Origin: Smithellaceae bacterium
Lineage (GTDB): Bacteria > Desulfobacterota > Syntrophia > Syntrophales > JAQULV01
Length of the DNA: 9,418 bases
Direction of reading: 5' to 3'
Assembly: GCA_028718405.1 (NCBI GenBank)
Contig: JAQULV010000025.1
Location: 1 to 9,418, forward strand
Below, one piece after another: positions 1 through 6,097 of this stretch; the first letter of the stretch is position 1, and each line of letters opens with the position of its first letter. A model generated the notes under the pieces. That model did not search any database, was not told where the DNA came from, and was given only the letters and a program-made list of their open reading frames with translations. A program made the translations under genes and the position numbers.

Positions 1-483
1 CCTACGACGAATATCCTGGGAACGGAAGGGATGGGTCTTAAAATCGCAATGGCGGCGCTGGATACCGGCCGTATCGGGATCGCCGCCCAGGCAACAGGCA
101 TCGCCCAGGCGGCACTGGAGGAAACGATCCGCTATGCCAAACAGCGCAAGCAATTCGGCGTTCCCATCGGCAACCATCAGGGGATACAGCTGATGCTGGC
201 GGACATGGCCACGCAGACGGATGCGGCCCGACTCATGGTGTACCGCGCCGCCGAACAGCGCGACCGCGGCGAGAATTTCACCCAAGCCTCGGCCATGGCG
301 AAACTCTTCGCCTCGGAGGCGGCCTGCCGCGTCACCGACATGGCCGTGCAGATCCACGGTGGGTACGGCTATTCCAAGTCCTACGCCGTGGAGCGTTACT
401 GGCGCGATGCGCGCGTGACGAGAATCTACGAAGGAACCTCCGAGATCCATCGGGTCGTCATCGCCCGAGGTATTACAGGCTGA
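1..483 (+). CDS. Acyl-CoA dehydrogenase, C-terminal part (5' end outside window)
   Basis: The reading frame is open from base 1, so this is the last ~160 residues of a longer protein; the ATG at base 31 is internal. The visible part is the C-terminal helical, FAD-binding half of the acyl-CoA dehydrogenase family. It begins with a typical NILGxEGxG segment, then DTGRIGIAAQ, RKQFG, the conserved QIHGGYGY stretch, and ends with IYEGTSEIH. In medium- and short-chain family members the Glu of YEGT is the catalytic base that removes the alpha proton of the acyl-CoA. The enzyme would form a 2,3-enoyl-CoA and pass electrons to an ETF. An etfB starts 3 bases after the stop codon and etfA follows, so this enzyme and the ETF are probably made and used together. 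Substrate chain length cannot be read from this fragment. It is a paralogue of the enzyme at 4209-5342. Confidence 0.93.
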   Translation, partial: PTTNILGTEGMGLKIAMAALDTGRIGIAAQATGIAQAALEETIRYAKQRKQFGVPIGNHQGIQLMLADMATQTDAARLMVYRAAEQRDRGENFTQASAMAKLFASEAACRVTDMAVQIHGGYGYSKSYAVERYWRDARVTRIYEGTSEIHRVVIARGITG

Positions 484-486
484 GTT

Positions 487-1263
487 ATGGGAATCAATAT
501 CATCTGCTGCATAAAGGCCTTGGTCACGGAAGCTCCCGCCGGCCCGACGATCCGGAAGGCTCAGATGTGCGCCCTGAACCCCTTCGACCGCCCGACCCTG
601 GAGCAGGCGCTCCGCCTGAAAGAAGAGTTGGGGGGTACCGTCACGGCGCTCTCGATGGGGCCCGACGATTGCACCTTCGCCCTTTACGAGGCGCTCGCCC
701 TGGGCGTCGACCGGGCCGTCCTTCTTTGCGACCGCGCCCTGGCCGGCTCCGATACACTGGCCACGTCCACGGCCCTGGCGGCTGCTGTCGAGAAGCTCAC
801 CCCTTGCGATATCCTCATCTTCGGCACCAGAACCTCCGACAGCGATACCGGACAGGTTGGCCCCCAGACAGCGGTATTGCTTAATATGCCGATCATCACC
901 TGGAGCTCGTCCGTTATGCAAAGCGGCGGTGTCTTCCGCGTAGAGCGCCGCGCCGACGGCTACCACGAGACTTACGAGACGAAGACGCCCTTTGCCTTGA
1001 CCGTCCATCCTGCCGCCTTAACGCCCCGGGACGTGGCGCTTTCGGGACTGGAGCACGCTTACGAAAAGCAGAAGGTGGAGAGATGGAACTTGGCGAAGCT
1101 GGGACTTTCCGCTGCCGCGGTAGGTGATGCCGGCTCTCCGACGAAGGTGGTCTCTCTGACGCGCGTCTCCAAGGAGAGAAGATGCACGCTCATCTCCGGT
1201 TCTCCCGATGAACAGGCCGATCTCCTCATTGCCGAGCTTCTCAAGCTGGGGGTGATCGGATGA
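487..1263 (+). CDS. etfB: Electron transfer flavoprotein beta subunit (EtfB)
   Basis: This 258-residue protein has the usual EtfB length and layout. The ALNPFD segment at residues 29-34 and the following helix correspond to the region that docks on partner dehydrogenases. ALALGVDRAVLL follows at about 69-80. The nucleotide-binding loop GTRTSDSDTGQVGPQTA lies at 113-129, and the EtfB family signature (VERRADGYHET, then PFALTV) spans about 152-173. EtfB pairs with EtfA to carry electrons from acyl-CoA dehydrogenases to the respiratory chain or another acceptor. The loop keeps an acidic residue followed by DTxQVGP rather than the DDCNQTG seen in the AMP-binding human protein. This resembles ETFs proposed to hold a second FAD, but does not prove it. 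The start lies 3 bases after the dehydrogenase stop with only a weak AGG upstream, so translation may be coupled. The stop overlaps the etfA start (ATGA). Confidence 0.93.
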   Translation: MGINIICCIKALVTEAPAGPTIRKAQMCALNPFDRPTLEQALRLKEELGGTVTALSMGPDDCTFALYEALALGVDRAVLLCDRALAGSDTLATSTALAAAVEKLTPCDILIFGTRTSDSDTGQVGPQTAVLLNMPIITWSSSVMQSGGVFRVERRADGYHETYETKTPFALTVHPAALTPRDVALSGLEHAYEKQKVERWNLAKLGLSAAAVGDAGSPTKVVSLTRVSKERRCTLISGSPDEQADLLIAELLKLGVIG

Positions 1264-2846
1264 AGGCCCCGGGGAAAGACATCTGGGTCCATATGGATCT
1301 CAGGGACGAGCGGCTTTTCGGTTATTCCCTCAACTGTCTGGCCAAGGCAAAAGAGCTCGCCGGGACGTCCAAAGGATGCGCCTGCGCCGTCCTTGTCGGC
1401 GCTTTTGAAGATCGGACAGCGGATCTTGATGCGCAGGCGAAAGACTGCATCGCCCACGGGGCGGATATCGTTTACGTCATCGACCATCGGGAACTCGTCG
1501 CCCCGCGCGCCGATGTCCATGCCGCTGTCCTGGCCCAAGCCATAGCCGGGGGAAAGCCGCTCCTTGTCATCTTCGCCCTCACCGACTGGGGAAGGGAACT
1601 CGCGGCGCGCGCGGCCCGGATACTAAATGCCGGCCTCATCGCCGACGCCGTCGACTTCCGCCTTGAGGGCGGAAACGTGGTCGCTTCCTGTCCTTCCTGG
1701 GGAGGAGAGATCATGGCCGAAATCACCTACGGCGAAGACGAACAGATCCGGATCGCCACGGCCCATCCCCATATCAGCCAAGCTCAGGAATCAGCCGGGT
1801 CTCCGGGAGATGTGAAGAAGATTCCGCTCGATGATCTTCCGGCACCTTCGGGGTTGCGGCTCATCTCGCGCGTCGCCGAGGCGCAAGAGCATCGGAAGCT
1901 CGAAGAAGCCGAGACGGTGGTCGTCGGCGGCGCCGGCCTGGGGAGTATCGACGGCTTTACCCTCGTGCGCGACTTGGCTGTCACCTTAGGCGGCGAGGTG
2001 GGTGCCACCCGCCCCCCCGTGATGCAACACTGGGTCGAAGAGGAGCGTCTCGTCGGCCAGACGGGAAAGACGATTCGCCCCCAGTTGCTCTTGACGGTCG
2101 CCACCTCGGGGGCGATCCAGTACACGGCCGGGATTACCGAGGCCAAGACAGTGGTGGCCATCAACGCCGACCGCGGCGCCCCCATCTTTCAGGCGGCCGA
2201 TATCGGCGTTGTCGCCGACGCGAAGGTCTTTGTCCCGCTACTTACGGCCAGGATCAAGCAGAAGCTGATGCGGAGATTGGCGGATACGCTGGCCTCCGAA
2301 AAAGGAGAAGGCCGGGAGAGTTTCGGCGCCAAGATCAAAAAGCTCCGGGAAGCGAATGGCTGGACGGTTTCGATGCTCGCCCAGGCCACGGGCCAGACGC
2401 CGGAGTTCATCGCCGAGGTTGAGGAAGACAGCGTCGCACCTCCGGTCAGTTTCCTGCTGGGATTGGCCGATGCCCTGAAGGTCGATAAGGGAACCTTCCT
2501 TAAGAAGGAGGAGAAGGCGGCGATCAGGGACCAGCGGGCCCAGGCTTTCATCAAACGTACCCAGAACTACTCCTACCAGACTCTCACCCCCGACGCCGAG
2601 GCCGGGCACCTGCGCGCCTTCATGATCACGATCGAACCGAAGCAGACACACAAGGCGGTCGCCTACAAGCACGAAGGGGAAGAATTTATCTACGTCCTTG
2701 AAGGGGTCTTGGAACTGACGCTTTCGAACAAGGCCCACCGCCTGGGAGTGTCGGAATCCATCTGCTTCAACTCGAACGTCCCCCACAAGCTGAAGAGTCT
2801 TTCCAGCGAACCCACGCGGTGCCTGGTAATCCTCGACACGCCCTAA
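1260..2846 (+). CDS. etfA: EtfA fused to an XRE-type HTH and a cupin domain (528 aa)
   Basis: Residues 1 to ~335 are an electron transfer flavoprotein alpha subunit. The N-terminal domain is followed by a C-terminal FAD domain with GGAGLG (223-228), GATRPP (248-253), VGQTGK (265-270), SGAIQYTAG (283-291) and INADRGAPIFQAAD (301-314). Normal EtfA proteins end near here. This one continues through a charged linker (about 338-353) into an XRE-like helix-turn-helix (about 354-410), a basic/acidic linker, and a cupin (about 448-528) with candidate metal-ligand residues at H464, H471, E474/E475 and H509. The whole protein is one uninterrupted frame. The tail is clearly homologous to the separate protein at 5352-5897: EGEEFIYVLEG here, EGEEFIFVLKG there. 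Odd points in the flavin site are Ala in place of the usual GGRG Arg and Tyr288 where human EtfA has His286; Arg251 (human Arg249) is kept. The start overlaps the etfB stop by 4 nt. The EtfA identity is firm. The role of the tail is unknown; transcriptional control, ligand sensing or structural use are all possible. Confidence 0.92.
   Translation: MKAPGKDIWVHMDLRDERLFGYSLNCLAKAKELAGTSKGCACAVLVGAFEDRTADLDAQAKDCIAHGADIVYVIDHRELVAPRADVHAAVLAQAIAGGKPLLVIFALTDWGRELAARAARILNAGLIADAVDFRLEGGNVVASCPSWGGEIMAEITYGEDEQIRIATAHPHISQAQESAGSPGDVKKIPLDDLPAPSGLRLISRVAEAQEHRKLEEAETVVVGGAGLGSIDGFTLVRDLAVTLGGEVGATRPPVMQHWVEEERLVGQTGKTIRPQLLLTVATSGAIQYTAGITEAKTVVAINADRGAPIFQAADIGVVADAKVFVPLLTARIKQKLMRRLADTLASEKGEGRESFGAKIKKLREANGWTVSMLAQATGQTPEFIAEVEEDSVAPPVSFLLGLADALKVDKGTFLKKEEKAAIRDQRAQAFIKRTQNYSYQTLTPDAEAGHLRAFMITIEPKQTHKAVAYKHEGEEFIYVLEGVLELTLSNKAHRLGVSESICFNSNVPHKLKSLSSEPTRCLVILDTP
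2302..2307 (+). other. Shine-Dalgarno-like AAGGAG inside the EtfA-to-XRE linker
   Basis: AAGGAG sits in the linker codons immediately upstream of the HTH-encoding part of the fusion gene. No in-frame ATG, GTG or TTG follows at a usable distance, so it is probably not a working start site today. It may be chance, or a remnant of the ribosome site of an ancestral separate xre-cupin gene. Confidence 0.25.
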
Positions 2847-2988
2847 ACGTCCGTTCAGAAGAAATCGGATCACGCTGAGTAGAGACGCCCCGATGCGAGG
2901 CCGTGATGTACCGAGAGCTGCGGCGTACTTCAAGTATGCCGCCGTGACGAGGGACGAACGAAACGAAAGATGGGCTTCATCAACCTCT
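2847..2988. other. Convergent intergenic region
   Basis: This 142-base gap separates the 3' ends of the etfA fusion (+) and the gpsA-like gene (-). It contains one compact hairpin (2920-2942). I see no gene, no promoter and no canonical terminator with a T run on either strand. Confidence 0.6.
2920..2942. repeat. Compact inverted repeat, possible bidirectional terminator or REP-like element
   Basis: GCGGCGTAC and GTATGCCGC form a 9-bp stem, with one G-T pair, around the 5-base loop TTCAA. It lies between two convergent genes, where a bidirectional transcription stop would be useful. No T tract follows on either strand, so it is not a textbook intrinsic terminator. It could instead be a dispersed palindromic intergenic repeat or a processing site. 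Confidence 0.45.
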
Positions 2989-4212
2989 CTAGAAATCGGT
3001 ATGGGAAAGGAGCCCCCGGTGCCTTCGGTACCAGAGATTGGGAAAGAGCCGATAGAGCACGCGCGAGGCGGGACCGATGTATTCCCTTACCCTCTTGTCG
3101 CACTGGCAGGCTTCGATGATCTTTTCCCTGATCTCCTTCCGGTCGCCCTTCTCGTTGAAGATCTGGTAGGCGCTATGGAACAGCGGGCTGTACATGTTCT
3201 TCTTTTCCAGGTACCGGTGGACGTTGCGGACGGTGTTGGGCCCTTCGGGAGTACCGTCGATCCTCTCCAGCACGCGCAGGTGCGTTTCGATGGGATTTCC
3301 CGTGTAGAGCTCATAGAAGAACCTGCCGTAGCGGTAGTTCTTGCTGGCCATGGAGGAGAGGGTCACGTACATGTCGCCCACACCGGACTGGCTGTGGAAG
3401 GCCTGGAAGCTGCCGCCCAAAAGACGTGAGATCGCCCTGATCTCGACACCGGAGCGGGCGAAGATCGTCCCGGGGATCGAATCTCCCAGATGCAGGGAAT
3501 CGGCCAGGCCCTTGATGTTGGCGACGATGTTCTTCAAGGCCCCGCAAACCTCGACGCCCACGACGTCGAAGTTGTAGTAAGCGGTAAGCTCCTTTCTATC
3601 GAATTTGATGAGCTCGTCGCGGACCGTCATCGCTATCTTCTTCTTCCCGGCCACGGTTACGCAGACCGGATTTCCCAAGGCGATATCCACGTCAAAGAAG
3701 GGACCGCCGACACAAACAATCTCGTATTTCTGTCTGATGTTGAAGAGGTTCGTGTTGATGAGTTGCGAGGGCGTGATCAACTCGCCCGTCTTCTCGTCGG
3801 CGATGAGTCCCTTGATGGGAGAGATGAGGCAGGTCCGGCCCGGCTTGCCTTCCATCAGCGGTTTCAAAAAATTGAGAAGCTCCGGGAGGCGGTTCATCGT
3901 GAGGGCCAGGATGATGAAATCGTTGTCTTCGACGATCCTCTCCAGATCATTGGTGGCGAAGACCCGCGGGGCAAGCCGCGGGGCAAAGTCGATTCCGCCG
4001 GCCCGCTCGGCGAGATCGGCTGTCAGATGGATGGGGTTCAGATGATCGCGGTTGATGGCCCGACAGACGTTCGCATCGTGATAGTAGATGCTAACCCGCT
4101 TGTTGCTCCGACCGAACTTGTAAGCGAAGGCCGTACCCAATCTGCCCGGACCGATGATCGCGATCCGGCTGCGGTCGAGCTCTGGGGGGAACATGACGGT
4201 CGGGGCTTTCAC
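2989..4212 (-). CDS. gpsA: NAD(P)-dependent glycerol-3-phosphate dehydrogenase, divergent, C-terminally extended
   Basis: The protein has 407 residues when started at the GTG at 4212. That GTG has GGGAGG four bases upstream and overlaps the stop of the preceding acyl-CoA dehydrogenase; the in-frame ATG at 4194 has no ribosome site. The N-terminal Rossmann motif is GPGRLG (21-26), then AINRDHLNP (52-60), as in GpsA. The C-terminal half carries DVVGVEVCGALKN, with the expected catalytic Lys at 227, then GVGDMYVT (277-284) and KNYRYG (291-296). GpsA makes sn-glycerol 3-phosphate from dihydroxyacetone phosphate for phospholipid synthesis. It is divergent: GPGRLG replaces the usual GAGSWG, and VGGPFF replaces SGPSFA. 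It is also ~70 residues longer than typical GpsA (~335), with an extra charged C-terminal tail after MYSPLFHSAYQIF. A relative with another substrate in the same dehydrogenase superfamily cannot be excluded. It is cotranscribed, and probably translationally coupled, with the acyl-CoA dehydrogenase. Confidence 0.82.
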   Translation of the reverse strand: MKAPTVMFPPELDRSRIAIIGPGRLGTAFAYKFGRSNKRVSIYYHDANVCRAINRDHLNPIHLTADLAERAGGIDFAPRLAPRVFATNDLERIVEDNDFIILALTMNRLPELLNFLKPLMEGKPGRTCLISPIKGLIADEKTGELITPSQLINTNLFNIRQKYEIVCVGGPFFDVDIALGNPVCVTVAGKKKIAMTVRDELIKFDRKELTAYYNFDVVGVEVCGALKNIVANIKGLADSLHLGDSIPGTIFARSGVEIRAISRLLGGSFQAFHSQSGVGDMYVTLSSMASKNYRYGRFFYELYTGNPIETHLRVLERIDGTPEGPNTVRNVHRYLEKKNMYSPLFHSAYQIFNEKGDRKEIREKIIEACQCDKRVREYIGPASRVLYRLFPNLWYRRHRGLLSHTDF

Positions 4213-5342
4213 ATAACCTCCCGGGCAATGACGATCCGCTGCACCTCCGACGTCCCTTCGTAGATACAGGTGACCCGCACGTCGCGATAGAGACGCTCGA
4301 TCTTGTATTCCTTCATGTAGCCGTAGCCGCCGTGGATCTGGAGCGCCTTGTAGGCGACCCGGTTGGCCATCTCCGAGGAGAAGAGCTTTGCCATGGAGGC
4401 TTCCTTTGTAAAGGCAACGCCTTGGTCCTTGCGGTCCGCTGCGTAGAGCGTGAGCCAGTTGGCCGCCTCGATTTGAGTGGCCCCGTCGGCGATCATCCAC
4501 TGGATCGCCTGGAAGGACCCGATGGCCTTGCCGAACTGTTTGCGCTCCCCGGCGTAACGAATCGCCTCGTCCAGGCATGCCCGGGCGATCCCCAACGACT
4601 GGGAGGCGATCCCGATGCGGCCGCTGTCCAGGGCAACCATGGCGATCTTGAAGCCCTGGCCTTCCTTTCCCAAGAGGTTGGCCTTCGGGACGCGGCAGTC
4701 CTCGAAGATAAGCTCCACAGTGTCGGAGGCGCGCAGACCCATCTTCTCTTCCTTCCGGCCGACGGAATAACCGGGCGTACCCTTCTCGACGATCAAGGCC
4801 GAAAGGCCCCGGTTTCCCTTTTCCGTGCCCGTGCGGCAAATAAGGATGATCACGTCGGCATAACCGCCGTTGGTGATGAAGACCTTCGTGCCGTTGACGA
4901 GATAATGGTCGCCCTTGTCCTCGGCGTAGGTAACCATGCCGCCGGGATCCGAGCCGGCGTTGGGCTCGGTGACGGCAAAGGCGCCCAACATCTCGCCACT
5001 GGCGAGCGGGGCGAGATACTTTTTCTTCTGCGCCTCCGTCCCGAACTTAAGTAAGGGGTCCTGCGAGAGGTTGGTTACCGACATGGTCACGGCCGTCGAG
5101 GCGCAGCCGTAGGCGATCTCCTGGAGCGCCAGCGAATACCCCACGGCCCCGACGCCGGCACCGCCGTACTCGACGGGGATCATCATTCCCATGAGGCCCA
5201 GGTTTCCCATCTTCTTTACGGCCTCCTGCGGAAATCTCTCCTGTTCGTCCCATTGGCGCGCGTTGGGCTCCAGTTCCTTGCGGGCGAAATCTCTCGCCAT
5301 CAGACGGATCATTTCCTGTTCCGAAGTAAGTTGAAAAGACAT
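4209..5342 (-). CDS. Acyl-CoA dehydrogenase, full length
   Basis: This 377-residue protein is a complete member of the short/medium-chain acyl-CoA dehydrogenase family, whose usual length is ~380. The N-terminal helical domain is followed by the first family signature AVTEPNAGSD, which lines the FAD and substrate site. The second signature lies in QIHGGYGYMKEY and the sequence after it. IYEGTSEVQ near the C-terminus places the likely catalytic Glu at residue 362. It would oxidise an acyl-CoA to the 2,3-enoyl-CoA in the cytoplasm and reduce an ETF; the EtfBA pair across the convergent junction is an obvious candidate partner. The start has an excellent AGGAGG five bases upstream, which overlaps the stop of the XRE-cupin gene. 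The gpsA-like gene begins inside its last codons. Substrate (straight-chain, branched, alicyclic or aromatic-derived) cannot be told from sequence alone. Confidence 0.95.
   Translation of the reverse strand: MSFQLTSEQEMIRLMARDFARKELEPNARQWDEQERFPQEAVKKMGNLGLMGMMIPVEYGGAGVGAVGYSLALQEIAYGCASTAVTMSVTNLSQDPLLKFGTEAQKKKYLAPLASGEMLGAFAVTEPNAGSDPGGMVTYAEDKGDHYLVNGTKVFITNGGYADVIILICRTGTEKGNRGLSALIVEKGTPGYSVGRKEEKMGLRASDTVELIFEDCRVPKANLLGKEGQGFKIAMVALDSGRIGIASQSLGIARACLDEAIRYAGERKQFGKAIGSFQAIQWMIADGATQIEAANWLTLYAADRKDQGVAFTKEASMAKLFSSEMANRVAYKALQIHGGYGYMKEYKIERLYRDVRVTCIYEGTSEVQRIVIAREVM
4217..4222 (-). promoter_or_regulatory. Ribosome binding site that fixes the gpsA GTG start
   Basis: GGGAGG on the minus strand lies four bases before the GTG at 4212. 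It lies inside the last codons of the upstream acyl-CoA dehydrogenase gene. No comparable site precedes the later in-frame ATG at 4194. Confidence 0.6.
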
Positions 5343-5347
5343 CGCAT

Positions 5348-5353
5348 CCTCCT
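5348..5353 (-). promoter_or_regulatory. Ribosome binding site of the acyl-CoA dehydrogenase
   Basis: AGGAGG lies five bases before the ATG at 5342 and overlaps the TAG stop codon of the XRE-cupin gene (TAGGAGG). This arrangement favours coupled translation of the two genes. Confidence 0.75.
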
Positions 5354-5897
5354 AGGGGACGAAAACGACGACGATAAGCTTAGCAGCCTCCGCCGCGGGG
5401 TTACTCAACTTGTGATGGAGGGCCGAATTGAAATGGATGCTCTCGCCCTTGGTCAGGTGGCTGACGTTCTCGCCCACCTGGATAGTGAGCTCACCTTTCA
5501 GAACGAAGATAAACTCCTCCCCTTCGTGGTGGTACTCGACACCTTTATGGTCCGTCTTAGCGTCGATGGTGACCAGATAGCCCCTTAAGTGCTTCTCGCT
5601 TCCGGGTTTGGTGAGCGGGACATAGGCGTAAGAGTCGACCCGCTTCTTGTGGCTCTTCTTTCTCACCTGGGAGGCCTTCTGCTCCTCCTCCGTTTCCTCC
5701 ATGTCGAGCTTCAACACCCGGCTGAGCTGCAGGACCAGCGCCACAGGGGGGACCATCCTGTCCTCCTCGGCCGCCTTGATTACGTCCAGGGGGTAGCCTG
5801 TCTCATGGGCGAGGTCTTCGACGGTGAGGCCGAGCTTGTCTCGGCCTTCCTTCATCCTCTCTCCCAGCGACGCGGACTTGGTCTTCTTCTTCGCCAT
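5352..5897 (-). CDS. XRE-family HTH protein with C-terminal cupin sensor domain
   Basis: This 181-residue protein has a Lys-rich N-terminus (MAKKKTK), an XRE-like helix-turn-helix at about 11-65, a highly basic linker (RKKSHKKR, 79-86) and a cupin_2 barrel at about 103-181. Candidate cupin ligand positions are H117, H123/H124, E127/E128 and H161/H162. Family members with this layout are usually transcription factors whose cupin binds a small molecule or metal. The gene is first in an operon with an acyl-CoA dehydrogenase and a gpsA-like gene, so control of acyl-CoA or lipid metabolism is the natural inference; the effector is unknown. The helix expected to read DNA (VIKAAEED) is acidic, unlike most XRE proteins, so DNA binding should not be assumed. 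The start at 5897 has AAGGAGG upstream at normal spacing. It is homologous to residues ~354-528 of the EtfA fusion. Confidence 0.9.
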   Translation of the reverse strand: MAKKKTKSASLGERMKEGRDKLGLTVEDLAHETGYPLDVIKAAEEDRMVPPVALVLQLSRVLKLDMEETEEEQKASQVRKKSHKKRVDSYAYVPLTKPGSEKHLRGYLVTIDAKTDHKGVEYHHEGEEFIFVLKGELTIQVGENVSHLTKGESIHFNSALHHKLSNPAAEAAKLIVVVFVP

Positions 5898-5930
5898 TTC
5901 ATGCCTCCTTCCAGTATTAACCGCCTTTTT

Positions 5931-5959
5931 CCTTTACCACCTGGCCGCCCCCCCGTCAA
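5931..5959 (-). promoter_or_regulatory. Candidate sigma70-type promoter of the xre-cupin operon
   Basis: On the minus strand TTGACG (5959-5954) is followed after 17 bases by TAAAGG (5936-5931), about 35 bases before the start codon. The -35 matches five of six consensus positions and the spacing is ideal. The -10 is only a partial match. The spacer contains a run of G. Confidence 0.35.
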
Positions 5960-5973
5960 CGAAACAGCGGCCA
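5942..5973. repeat. 7-bp inverted repeat spanning the candidate promoter, possible operator
   Basis: TGGCCGC (5942-5948) and GCGGCCA (5967-5973) are exact inverted copies separated by 18 bases, and they bracket the proposed -35 box of the xre-cupin gene. This would suit autoregulation by a dimer. Arms this short in G+C-rich DNA can also arise by chance. Confidence 0.28.
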
Positions 5974-6029
5974 CCAGATCGCCCGCTCAGAAAGGACGGT
6001 GTCTTCCGAAAGCGCGGGAAAAGTTGCGG

Positions 6030-6056
6030 TTGAAATCGTCCAGACGCTGTGATAGA
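6030..6056 (+). promoter_or_regulatory. Weak candidate promoter for the gsp operon
   Basis: TTGAAA (6030-6035) is followed after 15 bases by GATAGA (6051-6056), ahead of gspF. The spacing is short and the -10 match is poor, so this is tentative. It is the best candidate I can find in the region. Confidence 0.2.
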
Positions 6057-6097
6057 GCTTTTAACCAATCAAAAAATCAGGGGAAAACATTTTCGCG

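Larger units (their letters stand above)
5898..6097. other. Divergent intergenic region between the xre-cupin operon and the gsp operon
   Basis: These 200 bases separate two divergently read operons. They hold a candidate promoter for the minus-strand operon, a short inverted repeat around it, and a weaker candidate promoter and A-rich leader before gspF. I see no gene or recognisable structured RNA here. Confidence 0.55.

Noticed and set aside
2268..2846. Independent XRE-cupin protein made by internal initiation at Met337
   Set aside because: The ATG at 2268 lies within the last EtfA helix and has no Shine-Dalgarno sequence before it; the AAGGAG at 2302 comes after it and has no in-frame start codon following.
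2238..2933. Minus-strand open frame over the HTH-cupin part of the EtfA fusion
   Set aside because: Shadow frame; the + strand encodes clear HTH and cupin motifs continuous with EtfA.
3490..4263. Long + strand open frame opposite the gpsA-like gene
   Set aside because: No recognisable domain; codons mirror the conserved gene on the minus strand.
4213..4839. N-terminal extension of ~209 residues on the gpsA-like protein (same open frame running back to 4839)
   Set aside because: It lies entirely antisense-independent but out of frame inside the acyl-CoA dehydrogenase gene on the same strand, has low-complexity Arg/Gly-rich composition, and a good ribosome site plus GTG at 4212 gives a normal GpsA N-terminus.
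4332..5054. Long open frame on the + strand opposite the acyl-CoA dehydrogenase
   Set aside because: It is a G+C-rich shadow of a well-conserved gene; no family motifs are visible and the opposite strand is clearly coding.
5898..6097. Riboswitch or small RNA in the divergent intergenic region
   Set aside because: I found no recognisable conserved riboswitch core and no stable hairpin with a T tract; only a short inverted repeat and promoter-like boxes.
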